Assembly: GCF_004329815.1 (NCBI RefSeq)
Contig: NZ_SJPE01000005.1
Coordinates: forward strand, 62,001 to 126,000
Reading direction: 5' to 3'
Source of the DNA: Flavobacterium silvisoli
Lineage (GTDB): Bacteria > Bacteroidota > Bacteroidia > Flavobacteriales > Flavobacteriaceae
Length of the DNA stretch: 64,000 nucleotides
Shown here piece by piece: positions 8,468 to 17,617 of the stretch (position 1 is the first letter of the stretch; the number at the start of each line of letters is the position of its first letter). Position numbers and translations under genes: made by a program. The notes beneath the pieces are model-generated. The model was not told where the DNA came from and did not search any database. It was given only the letters and a program-made list of their open reading frames with translations.

Positions 8468-9667
8468 TTATTCAATAATATTCAAAACCCGCTTAAATCT
8501 GGAGTTATTCAAACCGTTTTTCTCAAATTCCTGAAAGTCTGCCTTGGTTTGTTGCACCCAACTCACATTGGCCGATATGTTTTGATTTTTGTATTGTTTA
8601 TAAATTTCTTTAGCCTTAGAGAACTCATTTTTAAAAAGATACGTGTGTGCCAAATTTAATTTAACAGCAAGATTAGCCGCATCTTTTTGCTGTGCAATAC
8701 TAAAAACCTCCATTGCTTTGTCAAACTGCCGGGTAAGCAAATAAAACCTTCCTAAAAGATTATAATCAGCTGCCACGCCCGAATTATTTTTATCCAAAGT
8801 ATTTTGAAGTAAATTAATTGCTTCCTGTTTTTTTCCTTTGGTAAAGAGCTGTAAGGCTTCATTTTTGGCAGAAACCACAAGAGCTTTTGTTTCGCCTGTT
8901 TTAATCAAAGCCTTTTCAGAAAAACTCTCAACAACCTTAGCCCTCTCTTGCTGAATCAGGCTTTTAAAGTCTTTATAAGAATACGCTTCTGTAATCATAT
9001 CCAGAAAAACTCCGCAAAACAAATCCTTTTTAGCTACAGAAGACGTAACATCCAAACTTTTACATAAAGAAACCACTTCTTTTTTAGTATCGGTATTCCA
9101 ACCCGAGCTGAGTTTATAATCAATCCACGGAACTACTTCCAGAACAACCTTCTCGTTCATCACCCAATTGGTACTTTCAAAAACAAACCACAGATTTTTG
9201 GTTCTAGCTGCTAAGCATTTAGAATTTGCAGACAAAAGCTTCGCCTCTTTATTTACGGGGTTATCCTGAACAATGCAGGCGTTTTTAAGCACTCCCGACT
9301 TCTCATACTCCAAAGCGTCTTTTTCGTTGGTAAAAACGGCGTATTTGCATTTGTCACTGCCGGTAATCGTTGAAAGTAAAAAAATAGCTCCGGCCGAACC
9401 CTGACTAATTCCCGTAGGATCAGGAATTGCCTTGAGAACAGAGACCAAACTCGACGATAATTTCTGATTGTCGTCCAACAGCGATATGCGGTAAACAATC
9501 TCAGTCGTTCCTTCAGGAAAATCAGCGGTCTTGATGGATTTTCTTTTCCCCGAACTTATCCCCAATGTTTCATTGGTTGACCTGACATTGTCCCAATATC
9601 CCTCTTTGCTTTGAGCCGAAACCACAGAGACAAACAATAATAAAGCAGCTAATTTGGTAAATTTCAT
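8468..9667 (-). CDS. Exported TPR-repeat protein of unknown function
   Basis: The start is placed at ATG 9667 because it gives MKFTKLAALLLFVSVVSAQS, a clean signal peptide. The open frame extends 45 bp further upstream. The protein is about 399 residues. The N-terminal 200 residues are of a type I do not recognise. The C-terminal third has tetratricopeptide-like helices (for example ALQLFTKGKKQEAINLLQNT and DYNLLGRFYLLTRQFDKAME). It lies between the UPF0173 hydrolase gene and menC in the menaquinone unit, as in other flavobacteria. No link to menaquinone chemistry can be read from the sequence. It is presumably periplasmic. Confidence 0.8.
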   Translation of the reverse strand: MKFTKLAALLLFVSVVSAQSKEGYWDNVRSTNETLGISSGKRKSIKTADFPEGTTEIVYRISLLDDNQKLSSSLVSVLKAIPDPTGISQGSAGAIFLLSTITGSDKCKYAVFTNEKDALEYEKSGVLKNACIVQDNPVNKEAKLLSANSKCLAARTKNLWFVFESTNWVMNEKVVLEVVPWIDYKLSSGWNTDTKKEVVSLCKSLDVTSSVAKKDLFCGVFLDMITEAYSYKDFKSLIQQERAKVVESFSEKALIKTGETKALVVSAKNEALQLFTKGKKQEAINLLQNTLDKNNSGVAADYNLLGRFYLLTRQFDKAMEVFSIAQQKDAANLAVKLNLAHTYLFKNEFSKAKEIYKQYKNQNISANVSWVQQTKADFQEFEKNGLNNSRFKRVLNIIE

Positions 9668-9728
9668 AATAGTATTTTGAGCGCCCCCAACGATGAAAGC
9701 GCTATTAAACATAGATAAATACAGGTGA

Positions 9729-10406
9729 TTAAAGCGAGAGACTCTCTCCGATATCTAGAAGCATCAAATCTTTACCCGCATCAAAGAATTTCTTTTTAGC
9801 CTCGTCATGATCAATTACGATAAAGCCGAATGTATCATAATGACAGCCCAGGATCTTATCACATTGAACAAAATCGGCTGCCATGATAGCATCTTCCACA
9901 TCCATGGTAAAATTATTACCTATCGGAAAAACAGCTAAATCGAGCTTGGTTCGCATCGGAATAAGCTTCATATCAAGAGTTAATGCTGTATCGCCTGAGA
10001 TATAAATGTTTTTGTGCTCTCCTTCGATTACAAAACCGCCTGGGTTTCCACCATAGGTTCCATCCGCAAAAGAACTCGAATGAGAAGCAGCCACATATTT
10101 CAACTTACCAAAATCAAACGACCAGCTTCCACCATGATTCATCGGATGCGACTGAAAGCCTTTATTTCCGTAGTACGTTGCAATTTCCCAATTGGAAACA
10201 ATAACTGCGTTCGTGTTTTTGGCTATAGCTTCAACGTCAAGCGTATGATCTTGATGGGCATGGGTAATTAGTATGTAATCAGCTTTTATGGTATTGATAT
10301 CGATGTGTGACGCTTTGGGATTACCCGAAATAAAAGGATCCACAAGCAAGTATTTTCCACCCACTTCGATACCAATACAAGAATGTCCGTAAAATGTAAT
10401 TTTCAT
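9729..10406 (-). CDS. UPF0173 metallo-beta-lactamase-fold hydrolase
   Basis: The 225 residues carry the metallo-beta-lactamase metal signature HAHQDHTLD at about residues 49-57. There is an upstream LLVDPFISGNP strand-turn, a later SHSSSFADGTYGGNPGGFV loop and a final GCHYDTFGF histidine motif. This is the UPF0173 (YtkL-like) subfamily, typically 225-230 residues and cytoplasmic, with two metal ions expected. The substrate is unknown. It sits inside the menaquinone unit, 38 bp after menA. A thioesterase-like or clean-up role in the pathway would be speculation. Confidence 0.88.
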   Translation of the reverse strand: MKITFYGHSCIGIEVGGKYLLVDPFISGNPKASHIDINTIKADYILITHAHQDHTLDVEAIAKNTNAVIVSNWEIATYYGNKGFQSHPMNHGGSWSFDFGKLKYVAASHSSSFADGTYGGNPGGFVIEGEHKNIYISGDTALTLDMKLIPMRTKLDLAVFPIGNNFTMDVEDAIMAADFVQCDKILGCHYDTFGFIVIDHDEAKKKFFDAGKDLMLLDIGESLSL

Positions 10407-10444
10407 TTGATATTTTTTTAAAGTTAATAATCAATTGAATACCG

Positions 10445-11410
10445 CTACCTTCCTCCCAGAAAAAGATTTACGATAATATCTGAAAAGAAGTAAAAGATAC
10501 TCAAAGCCAACAAGACTGATAGTAAAAAAGTACTGATTGCCAGCTTTTTTAATTCGGGATCCAATCGTTTCGGATCAGTGGTAGCAGCCACTCTTTTCAA
10601 ATGTAAAATCAAAGGAATGTAAGCCACTAAAAACAGATACAAATCGAAATTAAAACGGTCCGGATTTGCAGGATCATTCGTAAAATCAAAAATCACAGCA
10701 AATACCAAGACTAAAAGCATAGCAGAAATCACCAAAAAGAAATGGTATTTTCGAGCCCATGCTCCTCCTTTCTTAACAACAATGGTATTTTTTCCTGATT
10801 TTCTATCACTCTCTTCATCGCGCATATTATTGAGATTCAACACCCCAACACTCAAAAAACCAATTGCAGTTGCGGGCAACAGCAGCAACCAGTCAATTTC
10901 TTTGGAAAACATAAAAAACACTCCGAAAGTACTCACTAAGCCGAAGAAAATAAACACAAACAAATCGCCATAACCGCGGTAACCGTAAGCACCTTTACCC
11001 ACCGTGTAACGAATGGCGGAAGCAATAGCTAAAATTCCTAAAACAAAGAAAACAAATGAATACAGCAAATAACTGTCTTTGAAGGCAAAATAAATCAGTA
11101 ACCCTGCAAAAACCAGAGTAATCAGCGATGTAATCATCATAGCTTTTTTCATGGCTTTGGGCGTAATCAATCCACTCTGTATGGTGCGTTTAGGTCCAAC
11201 CCTGTCTTCATTGTCGGTTCCTTTTACTCCATCGCCGTAATCATTGGCAAAATTGGATAAAATCTGCAACCCCAAAGTTGTCAACAAAGCAAAAACTATA
11301 ATCTTCCAATTAAACCATCCTTGCGACATCGCATAAAAACTTCCCACGATAATTCCGGATACCGATAACGGTAATGTTCTCACTCTCGCAGCTTCAATCC
11401 AGTGTTTCAT
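10445..11410 (-). CDS. menA: 1,4-Dihydroxy-2-naphthoate polyprenyltransferase
   Basis: MenA transfers a polyprenyl chain to DHNA in the inner membrane, giving demethylmenaquinone. The 321 residues contain about eight or nine membrane helices. The UbiA-family acidic motif is NFANDYGDGVKGTDNEDR at about residues 53-70, and a second Asp-rich loop (NMRDEESDRKSGKNT) lies near 193-207. The N-terminus, HWIEAARVRTLPLSVSG, is typical of MenA. It follows the larger PH-domain gene by 27 bp in the men unit. Confidence 0.95.
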   Translation of the reverse strand: MKHWIEAARVRTLPLSVSGIIVGSFYAMSQGWFNWKIIVFALLTTLGLQILSNFANDYGDGVKGTDNEDRVGPKRTIQSGLITPKAMKKAMMITSLITLVFAGLLIYFAFKDSYLLYSFVFFVLGILAIASAIRYTVGKGAYGYRGYGDLFVFIFFGLVSTFGVFFMFSKEIDWLLLLPATAIGFLSVGVLNLNNMRDEESDRKSGKNTIVVKKGGAWARKYHFFLVISAMLLVLVFAVIFDFTNDPANPDRFNFDLYLFLVAYIPLILHLKRVAATTDPKRLDPELKKLAISTFLLSVLLALSIFYFFSDIIVNLFLGGR

Positions 11411-11437
11411 TTTATTTTAATTTTAGAGTTGATTGAT

Positions 11438-12934
11438 TTACATCCAATTGCTGTCTGAGGTTTCAATTAAATACAACCACCGATTAACATAATCGTTTAT
11501 TGTGGTGTAATTCCCCAAATAAAAACTGAGGTTACCCGCAGCAGTATGCAAAGTTAGTGAACCTATATTTAAATTTTTATGCCAAAACAATTGTGAAGTG
11601 GAAACAGCCTGAATCTTGTGAATTTCAATAATTTTATTTTCGATATCCCAGGCACCACTCTGTTTGACGATGTATTTTTCATTGATAAAAAGCCGATAAT
11701 TCCTGAACCCAAACCAAAGCAAGACAGCCGTCAGAACGCAATAAAAAACAGCAATTCCGTAAAAATCATACACTCGGCTATCTTGGTATTTCCCAATTAA
11801 AAAATAGCCTAAAACCGGTAAAAAAACAGAGAGAAAAGCAGAAAAAACCAGCTTTCTGAAATTAGGAGTAACCATCAATCCCTGAGTTGGCAATTCGTTA
11901 AAAAGCAACATCAGGATCTGATTTTTTTCATTCTCATCACAACCCGGAATTTCCATAGCCGTTTTTCTTTGGTCTTTCTCCCCATTCATCGCCTGGCGAA
12001 TATTCAACTGAAAGATGTTTAATTTCTTTTGAAAATAATTTCTGGAAACACTGACAATCTGAACGCGCTCTGGTCTGACAATAGAATTTTTGATGTTTAT
12101 TAAACCAAAATTCAATACTAATGTGCCGTTCTGCTTAGTAATTTTAAATCCGAAATAACGAATGACGGTTCGCACCAAATTAAACAACAACACTCCCAAC
12201 ATAAGAAAAGCGACGAACATCATCACTGCATTAAAAGCCAAACCTTTGGCTATAAAGGTTCCCAAAGGACCATTTTCGAGTTCGTCATCACCCAGCACAT
12301 GGCTGATATTTTCGTAAAGCGTAAAAAAGAAAGCAAAGATTAACCCCAAACTCTTCATGTAGTTTGAAGTTATCCCAATTTTAAATAAACTCCAAAAACT
12401 GATTTTTATAAAAGGCTCTTCGGTTGCTGACTGATACTGCTCTGCAAGAGCGCCCTCGGTTTTCGGAACCACTTTTCCGTGAATTAGTTTTTCTTTTAAA
12501 GCCAAGGCTAACTCATGGGATATTGCCTTTATCTCTACCTCTTTACTCTCACTGCCCGCCGTTTCAATATCCAGAGAATATACCCGGATAAACTGCTGAA
12601 TAAAATCCTGATTAACGTTTACCTGCTGTATTTTGTTGAGTTGAATAACGGTTTTAGTCTTGTTAATTACTCCAGTATGTATGATAAACTCATTCTTTTC
12701 CTCATCGATATAAAACGTAAAATTGACATACTTGAGGTATGAAATCAAACCCGTAATTCCTATCAGCAAGACAAAGCCAGTCAAAAGATACAAGGAATTG
12801 GTGTTGTCCGATTTCAAAACTGCCACTATAAACACCACCCAAAACACCTTGAAAAGATCTTTTAATGTGGCTAGAAACATCATTAAAATCCCAATAGGAG
12901 CTTGTTTTTGTGGCGATGTGAAATCGGTAGTCAT
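11438..12934 (-). CDS. Membrane protein with repeated bacterial PH (bPH_2) domains, YdbT-like
   Basis: This 498-residue protein has paired membrane helices (about 16-65, 185-260 and 360-400) alternating with three bPH_2 domains. Repeated elements include VIQLNKIQQVNVNQ, VRPERVQIVSVSRNYFQKK and KIIEIHKIQAVSTSQ, and the phrase I-(x)2-I-Q-x-V is the family hallmark. Length and plan match YdbT/YdbB-like proteins of Firmicutes. The start codon overlaps the stop of the preceding bPH_2 gene (TAATG), indicating translational coupling. The family's role is poorly known; it is sometimes linked to secretion of antimicrobial proteins. Its position between menB and menA suggests only coexpression. Confidence 0.87.
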   Translation of the reverse strand: MTTDFTSPQKQAPIGILMMFLATLKDLFKVFWVVFIVAVLKSDNTNSLYLLTGFVLLIGITGLISYLKYVNFTFYIDEEKNEFIIHTGVINKTKTVIQLNKIQQVNVNQDFIQQFIRVYSLDIETAGSESKEVEIKAISHELALALKEKLIHGKVVPKTEGALAEQYQSATEEPFIKISFWSLFKIGITSNYMKSLGLIFAFFFTLYENISHVLGDDELENGPLGTFIAKGLAFNAVMMFVAFLMLGVLLFNLVRTVIRYFGFKITKQNGTLVLNFGLINIKNSIVRPERVQIVSVSRNYFQKKLNIFQLNIRQAMNGEKDQRKTAMEIPGCDENEKNQILMLLFNELPTQGLMVTPNFRKLVFSAFLSVFLPVLGYFLIGKYQDSRVYDFYGIAVFYCVLTAVLLWFGFRNYRLFINEKYIVKQSGAWDIENKIIEIHKIQAVSTSQLFWHKNLNIGSLTLHTAAGNLSFYLGNYTTINDYVNRWLYLIETSDSNWM

Positions 12935-13449
12935 TAGAGTTGTTTTTGAATTTTACCCATCAACAATTGCTTGATATCCTCGGCCTTATCTTTCTCTATT
13001 CCAGGAATTTGAATATCACTTCCTTTTCCTCCTGCCGTGAAAATTTCTACTTTGGCTAAACCAAAAAAACGAGCAACAAACCCTTCATGCAAAGCCACGT
13101 GCTGCACTCTGTTGTAAGGTATAATCACAGTGTTCGTGGCTATAATGCCTGTGCGGTAAATTACATCGTGATTTCTGAAAACATACCCTCGCTTACAGAA
13201 CGATAAACGAGCAAAGATGATTACCAAAACCAGCAATACAATCAAAGCAATTATTAAAAAGAATGTATTTTCCCTGATTTCAGCATCAAAAATAATCCCC
13301 AAAGCAGCTCCTGTGGTCAGTAAAACAAAAAACATGGCTATGTTTATCACCATCACCTTCCAATAAGATGGGTGAAGACTACTGAAAGATAAGGTTTCGT
13401 ATCTTGGTAATTGCGAAAGATCAATCGGTTCGTTGGTAAAATTCCCCAT
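12934..13449 (-). CDS. Small bacterial PH (bPH_2) domain membrane protein, YdbS-like
   Basis: The 171 residues have two adjacent membrane helices (about 31-55 and 62-83, FFLIIALIVLLVLVIIFA) followed by one bPH_2 domain containing VIIPYNRVQHVALHEGF and KVEIFTAGGKGSDIQIPGI. YdbS-type proteins are of this size and are encoded next to a longer YdbT-type partner, exactly as here. The two genes overlap by one base, so the two proteins probably act as a pair. menB lies 12 bp upstream in the same unit. Confidence 0.87.
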   Translation of the reverse strand: MGNFTNEPIDLSQLPRYETLSFSSLHPSYWKVMVINIAMFFVLLTTGAALGIIFDAEIRENTFFLIIALIVLLVLVIIFARLSFCKRGYVFRNHDVIYRTGIIATNTVIIPYNRVQHVALHEGFVARFFGLAKVEIFTAGGKGSDIQIPGIEKDKAEDIKQLLMGKIQKQL

Positions 13450-13461
13450 AATTATAACGGA

Positions 13462-14301
13462 TTACGGTAACCATTTTTTATCAAAATTAGGCTTGCGTTT
13501 TTCTAAGAAAGCATCTCTTCCTTCTTTGGCTTCCTCAGTCATATAAGCCAATCGCGTGGCTTCTCCAGCAAAAACCTGCTGCCCCACCATGCCGTCATCG
13601 GTAAGATTCATGGCGAATTTCAACATCTTAATTGAGGTAGGCGACTTCGCCAGGATTTCCTGCGCCCATTCATAAGCCGTATTTTCTAACTCGTCATGCG
13701 GAATTACAGCATTAACCATTCCCATTTCAAAAGCTTCCTGCGCATTGTAATTGCGTCCTAAAAAGAAAATTTCACGAGCTTTCTTTTGCCCTACCATTTT
13801 GGCCAAATAAGCCGAACCGTAACCGCCGTCAAAACTCGTCACATCGGCATCGGTTTGTTTGAAAATTGCGTGTTCTTTACTGGCTAAAGTCAGATCACAC
13901 ACCACATGTAAGCTGTGACCTCCGCCAACAGCCCACCCGGGTACCACAGCGATTACGGCTTTGGGCATAAAACGTATCAACCGCTGCACATCTAAAATAT
14001 TTAATCGATGATACCCGTCATCCCCCACGTATCCTTGATGTCCTCGTGCTTTTTGATCACCGCCGCTACAAAAGGAATACACTCCGTCTTTAGGCGAAGG
14101 CCCTTCGGCAGAGAGTAATACTACTCCGATTGAGGTGTCTTCCTGAGCATCGTGAAAGGCCTGAAGCAACTCGGAAGTGGTTTTTGGGCGAAAAGCATTG
14201 CGAACTTCCGGCCTGTTGAAAGCAATTCGGGCTACGCCATTGCATTTTTTATAAGTGATATCTTCGAATTCTCTGACTGTTTTCCAATCGATTGTGTTCA
14301 T
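13462..14301 (-). CDS. menB: 1,4-Dihydroxy-2-naphthoyl-CoA synthase
   Basis: MenB closes o-succinylbenzoyl-CoA to DHNA-CoA. The 279 residues follow the crotonase fold. The oxyanion-hole segment is FCSGGDQKARGHQGYVGDDG (residues about 77-96), then VPGWAVGGGHSLHVVCDLT at 120-138 and DADVTSFDGGYGSAYL, the MenB-specific serine and aspartate region. The C-terminus ends in KKRKPNF-type MenB sequence. It is the first gene of the seven-gene minus-strand unit. No clear TAnnTTTG element is visible in the 126 bp between it and the divergent C1 peptidase gene. Confidence 0.96.
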   Translation of the reverse strand: MNTIDWKTVREFEDITYKKCNGVARIAFNRPEVRNAFRPKTTSELLQAFHDAQEDTSIGVVLLSAEGPSPKDGVYSFCSGGDQKARGHQGYVGDDGYHRLNILDVQRLIRFMPKAVIAVVPGWAVGGGHSLHVVCDLTLASKEHAIFKQTDADVTSFDGGYGSAYLAKMVGQKKAREIFFLGRNYNAQEAFEMGMVNAVIPHDELENTAYEWAQEILAKSPTSIKMLKFAMNLTDDGMVGQQVFAGEATRLAYMTEEAKEGRDAFLEKRKPNFDKKWLP

Positions 14302-14427
14302 AGTAAATGTATGCTTTATAGTTTCTTATAATTTCGTTAAAAAAATAGTGCCGTAGTAGAATTGCATTATTTTAGCGTAAAAATAAATCATTTTTAATCG
14401 AAAACTTCAAAACTCAGCGCAATACTT

Positions 14428-15537
14428 ATGAATAAAACAATCTTCAGCCTTGCTTTTTTACTTTTAGGATTAACCGGCTTTAGCCAAAATTATGAATTTC
14501 AAACAATTAAAGATATCGAGGCCAATCCCGTAATCTCTCAAGACCAAACCGGAACCTGTTGGAGCTTTTCTACAACCTCGTTTCTTGAAGCTGAAATCAT
14601 TCGAACATCCGGTAAACACATCGACCTCTCTGAAATGTACAATGTGCGAAATACTTATCCCAAAAAAGCATGGGTTTATGTGATGAGACAGGGCAAAGCC
14701 CAATTTGGCGAAGGTGGTTTGGCGCATGATGTCATCAATTCAGCACGCGATTTTGGCGTTGTACCACAAATCGTTTACAGTGGTAAGTTAACTTCAGACG
14801 GAATTTACAATCACGCCGAAATGGTTGCTACCCTTGAGAGCATGCTTAAAAATTATGTAGCCAATCCCGAAAAAGAATTATCTCCTCAGTGGAAAGAAAG
14901 CGTAAACGCGGTTTTAAATACCTATATGGGGGAAAATCCAACCGAGTTTACCTATGAAGGGAAAAAGTACACTCCGAAGACTTTTTTCGAGTCAACCAAA
15001 ATCAACGCTAAAGATTACGTAACGATTTCTTCTTTTACTCACGAACCGTTTTACAAGCCTTTTTTATTAGATATTCCGGATAATTTCTCTAACGGACTTT
15101 TCTACAATTTACCTTTAGATGAATTTATTCAAAATATTGACAATGCACTAGATAACGGATTTACTTTATCATTAGATTGTGATGTTAGTGAAGACACTTT
15201 CGGTAGAAAATCAGGAGTTGCAGTGATTCCTGAAGATGATGCCGATAAGAAAACCATACTGACTCAAATTAAGCCTGAAAAAAAGATTACTCCTGAATAC
15301 CGTCAGGCCAAATTTGAAAGTTATGCCACAACCGACGATCATTTGATGCACATCGTTGGGAAGGTTAAAGATCAGAAAGGAAATGTTTACTACAAGGTAA
15401 AAAATTCATGGGGAACCAACGCGGGCAAAGATGGTTACGTTTACATGAGCGTTCCTTACATACGCCTGAAAGCAATTTCAGTATTGTTACACAAAGATGG
15501 TTTAACCAAAAAGACCAAAACGGTCTTAGGATTGTAA
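14428..15537 (+). CDS. Exported C1-family cysteine peptidase (bleomycin hydrolase/aminopeptidase C type)
   Basis: A signal peptide (MNKTIFSLAFLLLGLTGFSQ) precedes a papain-like domain. The oxyanion Gln38 and catalytic Cys44 are in QDQTGTCWSFS, the histidine is at about 308 (DDHLMHIVG) and Asn326 is in KNSWGTN. The order and the large insert between Cys and His fit the C1B (bleomycin hydrolase/PepC) subfamily. However, at 369 residues it is shorter than the usual 440-450, and it is exported rather than cytoplasmic. It probably degrades peptides in the periplasm or outside the cell. It stands alone, divergent from menB and followed by a terminator. Confidence 0.9.
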   Translation: MNKTIFSLAFLLLGLTGFSQNYEFQTIKDIEANPVISQDQTGTCWSFSTTSFLEAEIIRTSGKHIDLSEMYNVRNTYPKKAWVYVMRQGKAQFGEGGLAHDVINSARDFGVVPQIVYSGKLTSDGIYNHAEMVATLESMLKNYVANPEKELSPQWKESVNAVLNTYMGENPTEFTYEGKKYTPKTFFESTKINAKDYVTISSFTHEPFYKPFLLDIPDNFSNGLFYNLPLDEFIQNIDNALDNGFTLSLDCDVSEDTFGRKSGVAVIPEDDADKKTILTQIKPEKKITPEYRQAKFESYATTDDHLMHIVGKVKDQKGNVYYKVKNSWGTNAGKDGYVYMSVPYIRLKAISVLLHKDGLTKKTKTVLGL

Positions 15538-15562
15538 GCTCAACAAACCTATACATTTCAAT

Positions 15563-15596
15563 AAACCTGCAGGATGCATTTCTTGCAGGTTTTTTG
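15563..15596 (+). terminator. Rho-independent terminator after the C1 peptidase gene
   Basis: AAACCTGCA (15563-15571) pairs with TGCAGGTTT (15584-15592) around a 12-nt loop, followed by a T run. It is 26 bp downstream of the stop. Confidence 0.85.
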
Positions 15597-15634
15597 TTTT
15601 AATTATTATATTTAGCCACCTAAAAACCAACCTC

Positions 15635-16879
15635 ATGAGGACTTTTACCCGTCAGGAAAAATTTAAAATCCTGTTCAGTTTTCCGGTAATTATAGCTGCG
15701 CTGGGCTATTTTGTTGATATTTATGATTTATTGCTCTTTGGCATAGTGCGCATACCGAGTTTGAACGACATGAATATGGATGCTGACAAAGTAGGTACAA
15801 TGATCATTAACTACCAAATGATGGGGTTGGTCCTGGGAGGAATTATTTGGGGAATTTATGGCGATAAAAAAGGTCGGCTCTCAGTTTTGTTCGGATCGAT
15901 ACTTGTTTATTCGTTAGCCAATATTGCCTGTGGATTTTTGCCGCAAATACCCTTTGGCGACAAAGCAATAATTTATGCCTGGCTCCGATTCATTGCCGGA
16001 GTGGGTTTGGCCGGAGAATTGGGTGCCGGGATTACCCTAGTCTCTGAAACATTACCAAAAGAGTTACGAGCCATAGGCACATCTATAGTCGCCGGATTTG
16101 GTGTTTTAGGGGCTGTAGTTGCTCAATTCACCGTAGAATTGGCCGGAAGCTGGACTACCGCATACATCATTGGCGGAGCGCTGGGTTTAGCACTTTTGGT
16201 GCTTCGCATCAGTGTAGCAGAGAGCAACATTTTCAAATCGGTTAAAGAAAACGCTACGGTTAAACGCGGGAATTTCTTTTCTTTTTTCACCAATAAAACA
16301 CTTTTTTTGAAATATATGCGATGCATTCTCATTGGTGTTCCGATTTGGTATTGCATTGGGATTTTGGTATTCATGGCTAACCAATTTGCACCTGAAATGG
16401 GTATCACTTCCATCAATCCGGGTAAAGCCATCATGTGGACCTATATTGCAACCTCGGTAAGCGATTTTTCAAGCGGTTGGTTTTCGCATGTTTTAGCATC
16501 GAGAAAAAAAGCCATTTTGTATATGCTGCTTTTTACTTTTCTGGGAGTAGCCCTGCTCCTCTTCAGCGGGAAAAAAAGTGAAAACATGTATTATTTTTAT
16601 TGTGCCTGGATTGGATTCGGAGCCGGTTTTTGGGCCATGTTTGTAACTGTAGCTGCCGAACAGTTTGGCACTAATCTGAGAAGTACCGCCACCACCAGTG
16701 TTCCGAATATGGTTCGGGGCTCTGTTCCTGTTATGCTCATTGGTTTTGATTATTTGAAACAAACTCATAGCGTAATCAACTCAGCCGCTATTATTGGAAT
16801 GATTGCATTCAGCTTGGGCATTTACGCCACATTAACGATTAAGGAAACACACAATAGGGAAATGGATTTTGTAGAATGA
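15635..16879 (+). CDS. Major facilitator superfamily transporter
   Basis: The 414 residues contain twelve predicted membrane helices. The MFS loop 2-3 signature is GGIIWGIYGDKKGRLSVLFG at about residues 70-89, and a helix-4/5 GELGAGITLVSETLP motif of the sugar/metabolite:H+ type follows at about 128-142. The halves are separated by a cytoplasmic loop with VAESNIFKSVKEN. The substrate cannot be told from sequence. The closest-looking relatives are aromatic- or carboxylic-acid transporters of the metabolite:H+ symporter group. It is a single gene between the peptidase terminator and the promoter of the next gene. Confidence 0.87.
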   Translation: MRTFTRQEKFKILFSFPVIIAALGYFVDIYDLLLFGIVRIPSLNDMNMDADKVGTMIINYQMMGLVLGGIIWGIYGDKKGRLSVLFGSILVYSLANIACGFLPQIPFGDKAIIYAWLRFIAGVGLAGELGAGITLVSETLPKELRAIGTSIVAGFGVLGAVVAQFTVELAGSWTTAYIIGGALGLALLVLRISVAESNIFKSVKENATVKRGNFFSFFTNKTLFLKYMRCILIGVPIWYCIGILVFMANQFAPEMGITSINPGKAIMWTYIATSVSDFSSGWFSHVLASRKKAILYMLLFTFLGVALLLFSGKKSENMYYFYCAWIGFGAGFWAMFVTVAAEQFGTNLRSTATTSVPNMVRGSVPVMLIGFDYLKQTHSVINSAAIIGMIAFSLGIYATLTIKETHNREMDFVE

Positions 16880-16912
16880 GTTCCCGTTACTTGAACACAG
16901 TCATATTTTAGA

Positions 16913-16941
16913 TTGGACTTTGCAAATTAAGTGTACTTTTG
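16913..16941 (+). promoter_or_regulatory. Bacteroidota-type promoter of the YgjV/GNAT-like gene
   Basis: TTG at 16913-16915, an 18-bp spacer and TACTTTTG at 16934-16941 fit the flavobacterial consensus TTG-N(17-23)-TAnnTTTG. The ATG follows at 16968. Confidence 0.75.
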
Positions 16942-16967
16942 TGAGCTTTTTTAACATTTATTATCTT

Positions 16968-17594
16968 ATGCATCCCGATATTTTATCTTGGATTGGCTAT
17001 TTAGCTTCTGTTATCATTGTAATCTCTATGATGATGTCTTCTATCATCAAATTCCGATGGGTTAATTTGACAGGGGCATTCTTGTTTTCTGCTTACGGTT
17101 TCTTGATTGATGCCATTCCGGTTGGAGTGCTCAACGGGATTATCGTTTTGGTAGATGCTTATTATTTATGGCTCATTTATTCAAAAAAAGAAACTTTTGA
17201 AATTCTGGAAGTTAGTGCTGACAGTGAATACCTAAAACGCTTTTTGCGTTACCACAATGCCCGTATTCAAAGTTATTGTCCGGGTTTTAGCTATGTCCCG
17301 GATGAAAGTAAGGTTTGCTTTTTCATATTGAGAAATATGGCTGTAGCGGGATTTTTTCTGGCGCACCGTACCCATCAATCTACGCTTAATGTTGATTTAG
17401 ATTATGTCTTACCCGAATACAAAGACTTCAAAAACGGAAAGTTTATTTATTTTCAGTTAAAAGACCGGTTTGTTGCAGCAGGATTTACTCACGTGGTTGC
17501 TGAGGGAAATAATCAACGGTATTTCAATTATCTCAAAAAACTTGGATTTACCGAAACGGCGACCGGGGTTTATGAAAAAGATTTGACGCTTTAA
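16968..17594 (+). CDS. YgjV-type membrane domain fused to a GNAT-like domain
   Basis: ATG 16968 is taken because the upstream in-frame part overlaps the promoter and because MHPDILSWIGYLASVIIV starts the first membrane helix. Residues 1-85 form three helices like the YgjV (inner-membrane, Imp-YgjV) family. Residues about 90-208 are soluble and look like a GNAT acetyltransferase half. They include a central KVCFFILRNMAVAGFF strand region, then FIYFQLKDRFVAAGFTHVV and the end motif GNNQRYFNYLKKLGF, which is typical of the acetyl-CoA fold's last helix. Family knowledge gives no function. The clear GNAT acetyl-CoA loop (Q/RxxGxG/A) is not evident, so enzymatic activity is doubtful. Confidence 0.75.
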   Translation: MHPDILSWIGYLASVIIVISMMMSSIIKFRWVNLTGAFLFSAYGFLIDAIPVGVLNGIIVLVDAYYLWLIYSKKETFEILEVSADSEYLKRFLRYHNARIQSYCPGFSYVPDESKVCFFILRNMAVAGFFLAHRTHQSTLNVDLDYVLPEYKDFKNGKFIYFQLKDRFVAAGFTHVVAEGNNQRYFNYLKKLGFTETATGVYEKDLTL

Positions 17595-17617
17595 ATCAAA
17601 GTATAAAAAGAGTTTTC

